Source of the DNA: Bog-793 sp050014835
GTDB taxonomy: Bacteria; Actinomycetota; Acidimicrobiia; Acidimicrobiales; Bog-793
Length of the DNA stretch: 64,000 nt
Direction of reading: 5' to 3'
Assembly (NCBI GenBank): GCA_050014835.1
Contig: JBEKCO010000003.1
Location: 1-64,000, forward strand
The first letter of the stretch is position 1. Every line of letters starts with the position of its first letter. Below the pieces are notes generated by a model. It searched no databases. It worked only from the letters and a program-made list of their open reading frames with translations, and was not told where the DNA came from. Both the position numbers and the translations under genes were made by a program. Below, piece after piece: positions 1 through 9,198 of the stretch.

Positions 1-72
1 CGCGCCGCGCTCGATGACTACGTCGAGCGCGGCGTCACGCCGATCGACTACAACAAGGAGGACGCCGCCTGA
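1..72 (+). CDS. C-terminal end of an unidentified protein (partial)
   Basis: An open frame runs in from the left edge and stops at TGA (70-72). It encodes 23 residues that end in YNKEDAA. Too little remains to assign a family. Its last 25 bases overlap the convergent 3' end of the relaxase gene on the other strand, so the two genes form a tight tail-to-tail pair. That suggests both belong to the same plasmid-like or conjugative remnant, which is inference. Confidence 0.45.
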   Translation, partial: RAALDDYVERGVTPIDYNKEDAA

Positions 73-1675
73 ACATCACTGGGCCGCCACCGAAGTTCCA
101 CGGAACTCGGGACATCCTCTCGACCGATCTCCCGGCGCAGACCCGCCGGCTCGGCGATCTCCAAGACGGTCGACACCTCGCCGCCGAGGCCCCGGTCCAC
201 CGGGACGACCGCGACGTGGGCGCGGTCGCCGTCGCTGACCCGGGTGAGCCCGGACCCGAGGATCCGGGCCCCGCCGAAGACGACGAGGTCAAGGTCCCCG
301 GCGTGGTGACGGCGTAGAGCAGCGGTGGGCGTCGCGACCTCAAACCCGAGATCACCGAGTTCACGCGGCGCGACGGTGACGACGAGCGGCCGACGTCCCC
401 TCGACCGGCGTTCGTCGCAAAGCAGCCGGATCCCCCCGATTGCCGCGGCGAGGTCGGCGGCGAGGACGACCTCGACGCCAGCGACGGCGCACCGCGTGAG
501 GGCCCCGCCCCTTGCGAGACGGTCGACCGTTTCCCGTCCCGGCGCCTCTTCGGCCCGCGACTGCGGTCGATCGGACCGACGGCCGCCGCGGACGAACAGC
601 ACCGCCGCCGCACCGGCACGCGCCTGCTCGGCGAGGGCGACGACGTCGCGCACGGGACAGCGGTCCGGGTTCGCGACGACGAAGAGGCAATCGCCGCCGG
701 GTCCCTCGCGCCCATCGAACGGGAACGTCGCGATCCCGGTCGCCGCCTCGAGATGGGCCGCCCCGCGTCGGTCCGGTGCCAGCCCGACGACCCGGCCGCC
801 GCGCTCGTGTGCCGCGAGGGCCGCGGCACGCACCATCGCCAGGGCGCGGAGCGGATCCGTCTCGGAATCCGTCCCGACGACACCGGAAAGCGCGATACCC
901 GTCCCGCCGAGGACCGGAGCCGAGTCCATCAGCGTCGCGAGATGCTCGGTGAGCGCTGCGACCTCCCTCGTCTCGAATCGGGTCTCGATCAGACCGCCGG
1001 GGATGCGCCCGCCTCCGGCGGCCCGCAGCAGGAGGGATCGCTCCCCGCAGGCGACGACCTCGCCCGAGCCCAGATGGGCGTCGACGGCGGCTTCGACGCG
1101 CCCGGCGGGGGCGCCGTCGACGAGGCGCGAACAGGTCGCTCGGATCAGCTCGCGCCGGTCGAACGCCCGGCCGAGGGAATCGGCGGCGATCCCGACGCGT
1201 GCCTCGACCTCCTGGTCGCGGTCGACCCCGGCCATCGCGCCGCGCACGGCGCCCCTGTCGAGCCGGGAGACCGCCGTGCGCGACACACCGAACGAGAATG
1301 CTCGTTCGCGCCAGGCGGCGACGAGCGTCGGGTAGTCGCCGCCGAGATCCTTTGGCGCGCGGGTGCGGTTCGCGGCAAGACGCGCCGAGTACGGCCCGGA
1401 CCGCCCCGTCCGGGCGAGCTCGGCGGCGATCTCCGCGCTCCGGCGGGAGAACCCCCGCAGCGCCGCCGCCGGAATGCCGATGAGGTCCGCGAAGCCCTCG
1501 GCGCGCGTCTGCCAGTCGACCGACAGCCGCCGAGAGATCTCGTGCCGCAGCCCGGCGCGGTAGAGCGCGCCGGCCGCCGCGGCGTGCACGAAGAGCGGGC
1601 GGGCGTCGATCGCTGACCATCGCCGGTCGGCGTCCGGTGCGAGGTTGGCGATGACGAGATGTGTATGGAGGTGCG
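48..1675 (-). pseudogene. MobF/TrwC-type relaxase, C-terminal fragment (split by casposon)
   Basis: This is the downstream part of a conjugative relaxase gene. On the minus strand it begins inside the 14-bp target duplication with codons for HLHT, continues HLVIANLAPD and RRWSAIDARPLF, and runs to a TAG stop at 48. The PHLHTHLVIAN string is the metal-binding His motif of MobF relaxases. The later part (about the last 350 residues) resembles the degenerate helicase half of these proteins, but I see no intact Walker A there. Its 5' part lies 17 kb away at 18824-19306. The two parts are in frame: 161 codons from the right fragment join 538 codons (including stop) from this one. The fragment has no start of its own beyond an internal ATG near 1589, so relaxase function should be lost. 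Confidence 0.85.
1662..1675. repeat. Target-site duplication, left copy
   Basis: The 14 bases TGTATGGAGGTGCG abut the left inverted repeat and recur exactly at 18824-18837 beside the right inverted repeat. On the relaxase strand they lie in the codons for the PHLHT motif. The length fits the roughly 14-15 bp duplications known for casposase (Cas1) integration. Confidence 0.93.
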
Positions 1676-1707
1676 GGGATAGGTGATAGCGACGGCGGAA
1701 ACGTCCG
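1676..1707 (+). repeat. Casposon terminal inverted repeat, left
   Basis: Reading inward, this end starts GGGATAGGTGATAG, followed by a 5-base patch with four mismatches to the other end, then 13 identical bases (GCGGAAACGTCCG). It is 28/32 identical to the reverse complement of 18792-18823. The inner block contains the short symmetric core CGGA-AACG-TCCG. These ends are the expected binding and cleavage sites of the Cas1 casposase. Confidence 0.93.
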
Positions 1708-1739
1708 CTTTGCTTGGACAGAGTGGTCCCCGTGACGAG

Positions 1740-2972
1740 CTAAGTGAGAAAGCGGAACCTAGGTAACTGTGGGTTCACGAGACGTACACCCTGCTGGACC
1801 TGGAGATCGTCGATCCCATCAAGGCTGAGCGGATCATCAAGACGACAGACCTGAATCAGGTTTCCTGCGCTCTCCAACCCGACGCGATGAATGGCGGTCA
1901 GCGTCGAGCGCAGGTCGACAGTTGGCTGTTCACCAAACCAGAACTTGAGGTCGGGCTCGCTTAGGTCTGGTGCTGGAGTGGTCGCTAAGCGACCGACTGC
2001 ACCGCCGGAAGGGTTTATCGCCAAGTCGGTCTTTGACGTTGGTGCAGGGTCATCGCTGACCACGCACTCAGCGTTCCAGCTAGTCGCCAGATCGAAGGCT
2101 GCGGTAGACATCCCGCTGGAGTGTCTGATGTACCCAAACTGCATGTGAAAAAGGTCGAGGAAGAGGCGACTGAGTCGCTCGAGAGCATCGTTGACTGGGG
2201 TCTCGGTGATCGCCGAGTGAGGCAGGAGCACGGGTCGGCCGAACTTGGAATGGAAGAGAGCCGATCGAGTGCCGACGTAGAGGTCGTTAAACACATCGGT
2301 GACCGCGTCATGGGATCCAGTGGGCGCGTAGCGGCTCAGCGGAAGAGCTGAATCCACCTGCTGCAGGGCACGCTTCAGCCAGACGCCCTCTTTCTCGGTG
2401 GGCACTCCCGCGGCCGAGAGAAGTTGAGGGACGATGCTGCTCAAGAGTGCCTCGAGCCCTAGATACATGTTGCGGTAGGCATCGAATAGGTCTGACGTGA
2501 TTTGAGCAAGGCGGAAGTACCGAAGGCTTGGATGCCAGACAAGGGAAGGCGGAGGATGTGAGACGACGTTCCCGTCCTTCTCGGTCCAGTACCCGGTCGC
2601 CGACCCCTTCATGCCCATGTCGGACACCCCAAACAGTCGCGTAACCAGAGATCCGGCGTCGGTCCACCATGCAATGTGGCCACTGTCGGCGCTCTCGATG
2701 ACCAGATCGGTCATGGCGTGCATCGTGAAACGATCGAGTGCTTCTTGTGCAGCTTCGTACGCACGACCGAGCACTGCTGCATAGCTATCGATCGCTGCCG
2801 ACGCTCGAACGACGATTTGCTGTGAACCCTCGACCAGCTCCGCGGACCATCCAGCAGACAGAGCCTCGACGCAGGTGAGACTCGACGCTTGGCTCAGCTG
2901 GAACGAACCTCCACAAGCGCTACGCGGTCCGCTGACCACCAGCACTCTTGGGTCGTTGTCGATGGCAGACAT
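1740..2972 (-). CDS. Hypothetical protein with HEPN-type RNase motif
   Basis: This 410-residue protein is the outermost cargo gene at the left end of the casposon. The start is ATG at 2972, preceded by AGAAGGG at good spacing; a TTG seven codons upstream is less likely. No full-length family is recognised. A helical C-terminal half contains R236-SALF-H241, which fits the R-x4-6-H catalytic motif of HEPN ribonuclease domains (ApeA- or MauJ-like proteins have similar layouts). The N-terminal half has no recognised motif. It lies tail-out towards the inverted repeat, and its 5' end is divergent from the nuclease gene at 3127. HEPN proteins are common in antiviral and toxin-antitoxin systems, so a defence role is inferred from motif and neighbours only. 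Confidence 0.65.
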   Translation of the reverse strand: MSAIDNDPRVLVVSGPRSACGGSFQLSQASSLTCVEALSAGWSAELVEGSQQIVVRASAAIDSYAAVLGRAYEAAQEALDRFTMHAMTDLVIESADSGHIAWWTDAGSLVTRLFGVSDMGMKGSATGYWTEKDGNVVSHPPPSLVWHPSLRYFRLAQITSDLFDAYRNMYLGLEALLSSIVPQLLSAAGVPTEKEGVWLKRALQQVDSALPLSRYAPTGSHDAVTDVFNDLYVGTRSALFHSKFGRPVLLPHSAITETPVNDALERLSRLFLDLFHMQFGYIRHSSGMSTAAFDLATSWNAECVVSDDPAPTSKTDLAINPSGGAVGRLATTPAPDLSEPDLKFWFGEQPTVDLRSTLTAIHRVGLESAGNLIQVCRLDDPLSLDGIDDLQVQQGVRLVNPQLPRFRFLT

Positions 2973-3126
2973 TCGAATCCCTTCTGGGCGCAACCAACCT
3001 CAGGCATGGCGATCAGAGCGCAGAACGCGACGCTATTGCAGTTCCGATCGACTCGTGTTGGGCCCGTTCCCACTTTCCAGAGGGGACACGTCCGCCTCGT
3101 CCTCGTCATAGCGCGAAACTGGTCGT

Positions 3127-4062
3127 GTGGCCGATGCGAGACCAACGAAGCGCCTCAGCGACGATGCTTACGACGCTCTCGTCGAAGCTCTCGCAGTCTT
3201 CTACTGGTACCGCGCGGACTTCGAAACCTTCGTACGGGATGCCCTCACGGATGCTCCCGAGATTCTCGCGCGCCTCGATTTCAAGCAGTCGAAGCGGGTC
3301 GTGTCTGTCGACATTACGCGCCAACTGCGAGCAAAGGAGCCCCGCTACCAGGACCTTACGATCGATCTCCTCATGAGGCTTTCGAAGTTCGACGAACACT
3401 TCACGAAGCTTTCGAGGCTCGAGGACGGCGGGCTGAAAGTCGTCGCCGCTCAGGCTGCGCTGGCCGACGTTAGGCGAGTTGTGGAACGACACTCAGAGAT
3501 GACCGAAGCTCGTGAGCGCCTCCGGGCGGAGATGCGCTCCGAAGCAGAAACAGCGTCGCTTCGTCGAACCCATGAGTCGCTCCTCGAGAAGTTGAGACTG
3601 TCCTTCATCGAGTTACGGGGTTTGGAGGATGCCCACGAGCGCGGTCGAAAACTGGAGAAGCTTGTCAATGGCGTCTTCGAGCTGTTCGAACTGGAACCTC
3701 GAGCAGCGTACGACCTCGAGCACGAACAGATAGATGGCGCATTCACGTTTGACACCGATGACTACCTGCTCGAGGTGAAATGGTGGGCAGAGGCTCTCCA
3801 ACCAGCACAGCTGCACATCCTCAAGGGCAAGATTGAGACGAAGGCGAAGCATGTCTTCGGCCTTTTCTTAGCGATCAATGGATTTACTACCGGTGCTATC
3901 GAGGCTTACTCGCACGGAACGCCGCTCATCCTCATGGATGGAATGGACTTATACGCTGTTCTTGAAGGCCGGATCTCTCTGCGTGAGGTCCTTCAACGCA
4001 AGCGACGGTTTGCCGCAGAGACAGGAGTGCCGATGCTGCCTGTTTCGACGATGCTCGAGTAA
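3127..4062 (+). CDS. PD-(D/E)XK nuclease-like protein (Mrr-type fold)
   Basis: This 311-residue protein starts at GTG 3127. Residues about 1-100 are helical, about 110-170 form a charged coiled-coil stretch, and the C-terminal part has a nuclease core: E177 in a KLEKLVNGVFELF helix, D203 (QIDGAF), then E216-V-K218 followed by WW. This is the D...ExK pattern of restriction-like endonucleases. A later hydrophobic strand (LILMDGMDLYAVL) is typical of Mrr-like proteins. No clear ribosome-binding site is seen before the GTG, so the start is uncertain. It is divergent from the HEPN-motif gene and convergent with polB, ending 5 bp from it. A role in cutting invading DNA is inferred. Confidence 0.72.
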   Translation: MADARPTKRLSDDAYDALVEALAVFYWYRADFETFVRDALTDAPEILARLDFKQSKRVVSVDITRQLRAKEPRYQDLTIDLLMRLSKFDEHFTKLSRLEDGGLKVVAAQAALADVRRVVERHSEMTEARERLRAEMRSEAETASLRRTHESLLEKLRLSFIELRGLEDAHERGRKLEKLVNGVFELFELEPRAAYDLEHEQIDGAFTFDTDDYLLEVKWWAEALQPAQLHILKGKIETKAKHVFGLFLAINGFTTGAIEAYSHGTPLILMDGMDLYAVLEGRISLREVLQRKRRFAAETGVPMLPVSTMLE

Positions 4063-4066
4063 CGAG

Positions 4067-7027
4067 TCAAGCCAGGGCCTCCATCGCCTTTCGGTGTCCG
4101 GCGTGCGGCATCGCCCGCCCCTTCAAGATGTCCCTGGCCCTACGCTCGCTGATCCCGATGGCGTCGGCGACCTTCTTGGATCCCATCGCCTGCAGCTTCG
4201 GCAGTGTGATCCTCCGCCACCCGTCATCGTCGTCGTAGACGGCCAGACGATCGTCCAGCTCCTCGACCGTGACGAGCCCAGCCATCCGCTCCTCGAGCCT
4301 GTTCGACTCCTTCCCGATGAGCTTGATCTCTCCGGCGGTAACTGGCCGGCGCTGGAGCAAGCCCACGGTGCCACGCCCGCAGGGCTCGCCGTCGGGGCCG
4401 AGCGCCTTGGCCTCGGGATGGGCGGCGTACTTCTCGTCGACGTCGCCGTAGGTGTCCACCTTCGGCTGGCCGGATCGGCCAGCGACTGTCGTGATTCGGT
4501 ACGAACGGCGTTCGGGATGGTGCAGGTCGACCCAGGAGAGCTTCGACCACCGTGTTGGGTCGGATTCCCACGGTGCGACGAGCCGGAAGCGGTCCCCGGG
4601 ACCGACACCTGCAGGAGGTGTCACGCCGGCCGCGCTCAGCATGAAGTTGAACGGCTTGACCTGGTCCGCGTACGGCTTGCCCTCGTTGAAGCGCCGGAAC
4701 GCCCGGAGCACGGCAGGTGACGTGACAGTCGTGCGGATCATCGTCGGCCGCGCGAACCATCTCGGCCGCTCGACCGGCAGCCCGAGTGCCTCGTGAAGGA
4801 TGACGGACCAGATCTGAGGGATCCAACGTGGGTCCTCGCTCTTTGGGCCGAGGGGGTTCAGGAGCTGGCCGAGGCCATGCTCTGACGGTGGGTGCTCCTC
4901 GAGGAAGATTGGCTCGCCAGCCTCGTCGAGGCGGTACAGCGCGTAGCGCTTGGCCGAGATGGCGAAGCACATCGCCGTCGCCTCGTCCTTGAGGATGCTC
5001 GGGACCACCTCCTCGTCGTAGGGGTTGAGGGCCGCGAAGCGGTGCCGGATGGACTCGACCTGGTCGAAAGACAGGGCGCGAACAGCCTCAGACCCATCGG
5101 GAAGGCGCGCCGGGCCTCCGGGGCAGGCCACGAGGCCTCCTCGCTCGGAGCACACGATCGCCATGGAGTCGGTGTCGCAGAACGCCCAGCTGCCGCCCAA
5201 GTCGGTGACGTTGCGCTCCAGCACGGCGAGCATGAGCCGCGCAGCTCCAGTGATGCAGGTGGCGAGCGGCGGGAAGCAGTACCGCCCCGGGTCCTCGGGG
5301 CCGCTAGCCCAGTCCTCGAAGGGAACCTCGGATCGGCCGTAGACGACCATTCGGGCCTGCTTGCCCTTCGGGAGCTCGTCCCGGTTGAACTCGCCCCAGA
5401 TCCCGAAGGAGCCCGCGTTGGCAACGATCTTGAGAGCCATCGAAAGGCGCTGCTTCTCTCCCTCGGGGAGGTCGGTCCTGTGCAGGATGCGCTGGCGCTC
5501 CTCGACCATCGATCGGAACGGGTCCTCCGCGGCCGGATCGAGCTGCACGGCTCCCCGCAACTTGACGGAGCGGAGCCTTCTCACCCGGCCCACAGGGACC
5601 AGGCGGAAGGCTCTCACAATCTTCGGCGTTTGACCGGTGAGCAGCTTCGAGGCGACGCAGTCCGGTATCGAGTACCAGAGCGGCTCGCTCGAGGTCAGCG
5701 GGTTGACACCGATTCCCCATGACTGGCCGCCGTAGGCGGCGCGGACAGGGAGGATGTCGCCATCAGGCTCGACAAGCACGAAACCGACCAGCTGGGGCCA
5801 GAGGTCCTGCTCGACGGTGTCCTCCAGCGTCACGCGCTCGAGCAGCTCCGCGACCTCCGAGGTCGCGTCCACAACTCTGACCTGCTCGGCGGTGCGAAAG
5901 CGGTGGAGGTCCATGAGCGCCCCGACGGTTGGGTACATCGAGGTGAAGTCGGTGAGCTTCACGGGGACTGGGACGCGGCGGATCCGGCATTCGGCCCTGC
6001 CGCCGAAGAACGTGGACATGGCGTAACCGAGATCCTCGCGGGAGAAGTCCGGCTGGCGGTCGAGAATCGGCAGCAGGCCCATGGCGTTGAGGTAGGCCTT
6101 TGCCATCGAGGCAGGAGAGTAGGCGCGCTCGGGCGAGATGGTGACCGGGTGACGCTCGAACTCGGCGTTGAGCGCCATATAAAGGCCAAAGGTCGCGGCG
6201 GCGTCCTGGCGGCAGTAGTCGATGTACTTCTCGGTGATCTTCCCGTGGCCTCCGGGGTTGTCCTTGCCTTGGACGCCGAAGGCATCACACGCGTCTTGGA
6301 GGCTGTAAGCAATTCCCGTGAGGGCGAAGGCGAGCGTTCTCAGGTCGAGGAAACGCCCCCGCCAGGCGTAGCCGGGGTCGGGCTTCTGGTCCCTGGAGCC
6401 GTCGGGGATCAGGTCGACAAGGTCGGGCTCTACAGGCTTGGTGAAGGACATGAACGCGAGCTTCGAGTTGGCGTGCTTGATGTCGACCCTGGGCCGGTGG
6501 CGGCGCTCCTTGTGAGGCGTGCCCGCCTTGCCCGGCGCGAGGACCAGGGAGAACCCGCCACGGTTCATGCGGCGTCCCTCGCTGGCCCTGATCGCCAGCC
6601 TCGACAGATCGAAAGGGAGGTTGAAGCCGACGACCAGGTCACGACCCCCGTAAGCGGCTGAGAAGAAGACCCTCTCCACGAACTTGGACTGCGACAACAG
6701 CCGGATTCGCCGTTGCCTGCCTGTGCCGAGGAGGGTGGAGCGCTTGGCCACATAGCGCTGCAGCTCCGCGTAGCCTCCGGGGTCTCGCTCAGGAAGGACG
6801 TCGGCATAGAAGAGCCCCTCATCGATGAGCATCGGCCCGTCGGGATCGAGGCGGTAGTAGCGCCAGGCGCCGAACTTGAGCGCCTGGGCGTAGTCCGTCG
6901 TGGTCTCCGTGTCGAACACGAGGACACCTGGCCGGACGGTGTGCCGATGGTCGGGACGCGAGCGTCGCTTGGTGTCGACCCGCTCCGTCCAGACGCGGTG
7001 CGCGATGGGAAGCCTCGGATCGGTCAT
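4067..7027 (-). CDS. polB: Family-B DNA polymerase of the casposon
   Basis: This 986-residue enzyme should replicate the element during transposition. Both activities look intact. The 3'-5' exonuclease has motif I D39-T-E41, motif II N136...F139-D140 and motif III Y271-x3-D275. The polymerase has motif A D360-FTSMYP, motif B K533-IVAN...FG542, motif C D618-T-D620-S and the K693-RY695 thumb motif. The last 50 residues form a helix-turn-helix (VADAIGISERRARDIL followed by GRAMPH) that resembles the C-terminal module of the neighbouring Cas1. The ATG overlaps the stop of the HNH gene by 4 bp (ATGA), so the two are translationally coupled. I cannot tell from sequence alone whether it is protein-primed. 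PolB plus solo Cas1 is the hallmark of casposons. Confidence 0.93.
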   Translation of the reverse strand: MTDPRLPIAHRVWTERVDTKRRSRPDHRHTVRPGVLVFDTETTTDYAQALKFGAWRYYRLDPDGPMLIDEGLFYADVLPERDPGGYAELQRYVAKRSTLLGTGRQRRIRLLSQSKFVERVFFSAAYGGRDLVVGFNLPFDLSRLAIRASEGRRMNRGGFSLVLAPGKAGTPHKERRHRPRVDIKHANSKLAFMSFTKPVEPDLVDLIPDGSRDQKPDPGYAWRGRFLDLRTLAFALTGIAYSLQDACDAFGVQGKDNPGGHGKITEKYIDYCRQDAAATFGLYMALNAEFERHPVTISPERAYSPASMAKAYLNAMGLLPILDRQPDFSREDLGYAMSTFFGGRAECRIRRVPVPVKLTDFTSMYPTVGALMDLHRFRTAEQVRVVDATSEVAELLERVTLEDTVEQDLWPQLVGFVLVEPDGDILPVRAAYGGQSWGIGVNPLTSSEPLWYSIPDCVASKLLTGQTPKIVRAFRLVPVGRVRRLRSVKLRGAVQLDPAAEDPFRSMVEERQRILHRTDLPEGEKQRLSMALKIVANAGSFGIWGEFNRDELPKGKQARMVVYGRSEVPFEDWASGPEDPGRYCFPPLATCITGAARLMLAVLERNVTDLGGSWAFCDTDSMAIVCSERGGLVACPGGPARLPDGSEAVRALSFDQVESIRHRFAALNPYDEEVVPSILKDEATAMCFAISAKRYALYRLDEAGEPIFLEEHPPSEHGLGQLLNPLGPKSEDPRWIPQIWSVILHEALGLPVERPRWFARPTMIRTTVTSPAVLRAFRRFNEGKPYADQVKPFNFMLSAAGVTPPAGVGPGDRFRLVAPWESDPTRWSKLSWVDLHHPERRSYRITTVAGRSGQPKVDTYGDVDEKYAAHPEAKALGPDGEPCGRGTVGLLQRRPVTAGEIKLIGKESNRLEERMAGLVTVEELDDRLAVYDDDDGWRRITLPKLQAMGSKKVADAIGISERRARDILKGRAMPHAGHRKAMEALA

Positions 7028-7461
7028 TTGATCCCGGGAAGACCCCGCCAGGGGGGAAGGTGCTCGTCCAGGGATCGCACCACGCCCGCGACCTCATCAG
7101 CCCAGCGTTGGAACGAGTCCGCAAGTTGGCGGAAGAAGGCCGCGAGGGAACGCATGGCGAGGGCGAGTCGCTCCAAGCAGGTTGGGGCACGGCCGGCGGG
7201 GAGCGCACCCACGTCTTGCTGGGCAGCCGTCGCCTTCGCGTGGCAGTTGCAGCAGACCACGACTTCTACTTCTTGGTCGTTCGCCTCACCGAGGGGATGG
7301 TGCGCCTGCAGGAGCTTGCGAGTCGATCGCCGAGCGGTGGTCTTGCGAAGCACGGTTGGATCGGTCTCGCCACATAGGGCGCATGCCGCATCCGGGGGCA
7401 GCGGTCGGGCTCTTTTCCTTCGGCGAACCTCGTTCTGGATTGGATCTGGATCTTGAATCAT
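7024..7461 (-). CDS. HNH endonuclease-like protein
   Basis: This 145-residue protein starts at ATG 7461, preceded by AAAGGAA at close spacing. It has a zinc-binding HNH arrangement: CALC near residue 27, an HH pair (LLQAHHPLGEAN) in the middle, then CCNCHAKA. The C-terminal 50 residues form a helical tail rich in Leu, Ala and Arg. HNH proteins are frequent casposon partners, although their role there is not settled (processing of ends or target DNA is one idea). It sits in the leftward operon between a helix-turn-helix protein and polB and overlaps polB by 4 bp. Confidence 0.8.
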   Translation of the reverse strand: MIQDPDPIQNEVRRRKRARPLPPDAACALCGETDPTVLRKTTARRSTRKLLQAHHPLGEANDQEVEVVVCCNCHAKATAAQQDVGALPAGRAPTCLERLALAMRSLAAFFRQLADSFQRWADEVAGVVRSLDEHLPPWRGLPGIK

Positions 7462-7471
7462 TTCGTTCCTT

Positions 7472-7999
7472 TCATGGTCCCGTGATGTAGATGTCGTCAA
7501 TGTCGATCTCGCCACGCCGGAGGAACTCCTCGACCTGGTCAGGATCTGTCGCCAACACGGCCCCGCCGACGCGTTTGCCCGCAAAGGGCGTGAGCACTCC
7601 AACGTCGCCCGTGGCTGCGAATCGCTGGATGGCGTTCCAGTGCCGGCCGACTGCCGAGCGGGCCTGAGACCCTCTGACGTCGACGTCAACGACTCCGTCG
7701 CTCGAGAGCACGCTCATGCGCTGGAAGCTGCGATCCGAGGGAGTGGGCACATAGCGTTGCCCTTGCCGGACGAGCGAGTCGCCTGCGTAGCGGCGCACGG
7801 TCTCTGGCGTCGTGCCGTGCCTCCTCGCCGCGGTGCGAAGCGAGACCTTCTCGGTTCTCATCGCGCTGAGCGTCTCGAAGGCCTTGTGCCTTGCTTCGCG
7901 CTCAGCAGGTCTGAGCCGCTCGTATTCGCTGCGGCCCCGCACTTTGCGGGGCATAGTGCGCTGGCGATACTCGGCTGAGAAGTCACGGGTGCGGGCCAT
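7472..7999 (-). CDS. Helix-turn-helix DNA-binding protein of casposon core
   Basis: This 175-residue protein of unrecognised family starts at ATG 7999. The basic N-terminus (RTMPRKVRGRSEYERL) is followed by a helix-turn-helix around residues 50-70 (SLRTAARRHGTTPETVRRYA). The rest is a small alpha/beta region ending in acidic residues (RRGEIDIDDIYITG). It is the second gene of the leftward operon, 8 bp after the excisionase-like gene and 10 bp before the HNH gene. DNA binding, perhaps at the ends or as an operon regulator, is inferred from the helix-turn-helix and position. Confidence 0.68.
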   Translation of the reverse strand: MARTRDFSAEYRQRTMPRKVRGRSEYERLRPAEREARHKAFETLSAMRTEKVSLRTAARRHGTTPETVRRYAGDSLVRQGQRYVPTPSDRSFQRMSVLSSDGVVDVDVRGSQARSAVGRHWNAIQRFAATGDVGVLTPFAGKRVGGAVLATDPDQVEEFLRRGEIDIDDIYITGP

Positions 8000-8007
8000 C
8001 GCTTCAC

Positions 8008-8232
8008 TTAGCCGGTTCCGCCGCGTTGAGCTCCGAGACTGCGACGGCGGGCCAGGTCACGTACGGCCGCGAGTTGCTCGACATCGTCTCGAACCCAGAG
8101 CTGACCCAGAGGGGTCATCTCTCTCGGCACGAGGCGTCCCGATCGTGCAAGCTGCCGTACTCGCTCAGCAGAGATCCCGAGCCGTCGGGCAACCTGTGAT
8201 GTCGTCATGAGCTGGCTAGATTCGTCAATCAT
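8008..8232 (-). CDS. Small excisionase-like helix-turn-helix protein
   Basis: This 74-residue protein has a MerR/excisionase-type winged helix-turn-helix spanning most of its length (TTSQVARRLGISAERVRQLARSG, then a wing with W and VRDDVEQL). It is the first gene of the leftward casposon operon (this gene, HTH protein, HNH, polB). It faces the rightward MerR-like/cas1 pair across a 59-bp gap, so one control region serves both core operons. It could act as a transcription factor for both or as an architectural factor in excision. Confidence 0.75.
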   Translation of the reverse strand: MIDESSQLMTTSQVARRLGISAERVRQLARSGRLVPREMTPLGQLWVRDDVEQLAAVRDLARRRSLGAQRGGTG

Positions 8233-8291
8233 CTCGTTTGGACCTTATGGCTCCACAAGCGGCTACTTCAAGACTGGTGTAACCTGCAGAC

Positions 8292-9128
8292 GTGCCACTG
8301 AGCAGGGCCGAAATGGTGCTTGCCGCCAAAGGGGCGGGGTTCAGCGAGGTCTCAGAGCGGCTCGTCACTGACTGGGCACAGCTCGGGCTGCTCGATCATC
8401 CGCGACGAGCACCGCGGCCGAAGGGCTCTGGTCAGGGCGCGTTCTACCAGTGGTCGGACAATCAGCGGGAGTTGTTCTTACTCCTGCTGAGATGGCGCCA
8501 AGTGGTCCGATCCGTTGGCGCGCTGGCGGAAGTAACCGTCGCTGTATGGCTCTACCGGGACGACGAGTGGGCGACCTTGGCACAAGTGCGACGAGTACTG
8601 AAGACCTGGCGCGGCCGGTCTCCAAGGTCGTACGAGCAGGCCGAACGTGACGCTCGAACCATTTGGAGAGCGGCTTTCGGCGATATCCAGGTGCCGGAGG
8701 ATCGTCGTCGCTTTATCAAGGCACTTACGGACCTCACTTACCGACGGGTTGCCGATGAAGCCAATGTGCGTGAGCTGGTCGTCGCGCTGTTTAAGCGCGT
8801 CCGCGGTCACCAATCGTGGGGGCCGTTCTCCTTCGACGCAGAGGACGTCGCGCGCTGGATTTACATGCTCATCGCTGGTGTCGAACGCTTCGAGAAGCTC
8901 GACGATGATCTGTGGAACGAGGCTCGAAAACGCCATCGCCAGCTCATCTTCGTGTACAGCCGAGAGTGGTCTCGCTTGTCCCAAGATCCTCAAGTCGGCT
9001 GGTTATTCGAAGACCAGACCTCAAAACCCTTCATCACGAACGCATGCGAAATTCTGCTCGCTGGTCTGGGGACGCTGGCGTTGGAACTAGAGAAAGGTGA
9101 CCAACCTGCGCCACTGACCGACGGCTAG
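8292..9128 (+). CDS. MerR-like protein upstream of cas1, function unknown
   Basis: This 278-residue protein starts at GTG 8292. The N-terminal 60 residues look like a MerR-type helix-turn-helix (SERLVTDWAQLGLLDHP, then AFYQWSDNQRELFLLLL). The remainder is helical and rich in Trp and Arg, with no catalytic motif I recognise. It is the first gene of the rightward core operon and ends 70 bp before the cas1 start, so co-transcription is likely. It may regulate the element or assist Cas1. Proteins of this style occur on actinobacterial mobile elements, but I do not recognise the family. Confidence 0.65.
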   Translation: MPLSRAEMVLAAKGAGFSEVSERLVTDWAQLGLLDHPRRAPRPKGSGQGAFYQWSDNQRELFLLLLRWRQVVRSVGALAEVTVAVWLYRDDEWATLAQVRRVLKTWRGRSPRSYEQAERDARTIWRAAFGDIQVPEDRRRFIKALTDLTYRRVADEANVRELVVALFKRVRGHQSWGPFSFDAEDVARWIYMLIAGVERFEKLDDDLWNEARKRHRQLIFVYSREWSRLSQDPQVGWLFEDQTSKPFITNACEILLAGLGTLALELEKGDQPAPLTDG

Positions 9129-9198
9129 CAAGAGCGATCAAGTGCCCCGGGCGAGGCTGCAACCTCCCCGGGGCTGGCACCGAAAGGAGTGCTTTCGA

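Noticed and set aside
48..1675. Relaxase split as an assembly error
   Set aside because: The break coincides with a perfect 14-bp duplication and matched inverted repeats, and the frame is restored on excision, as expected for transposition.
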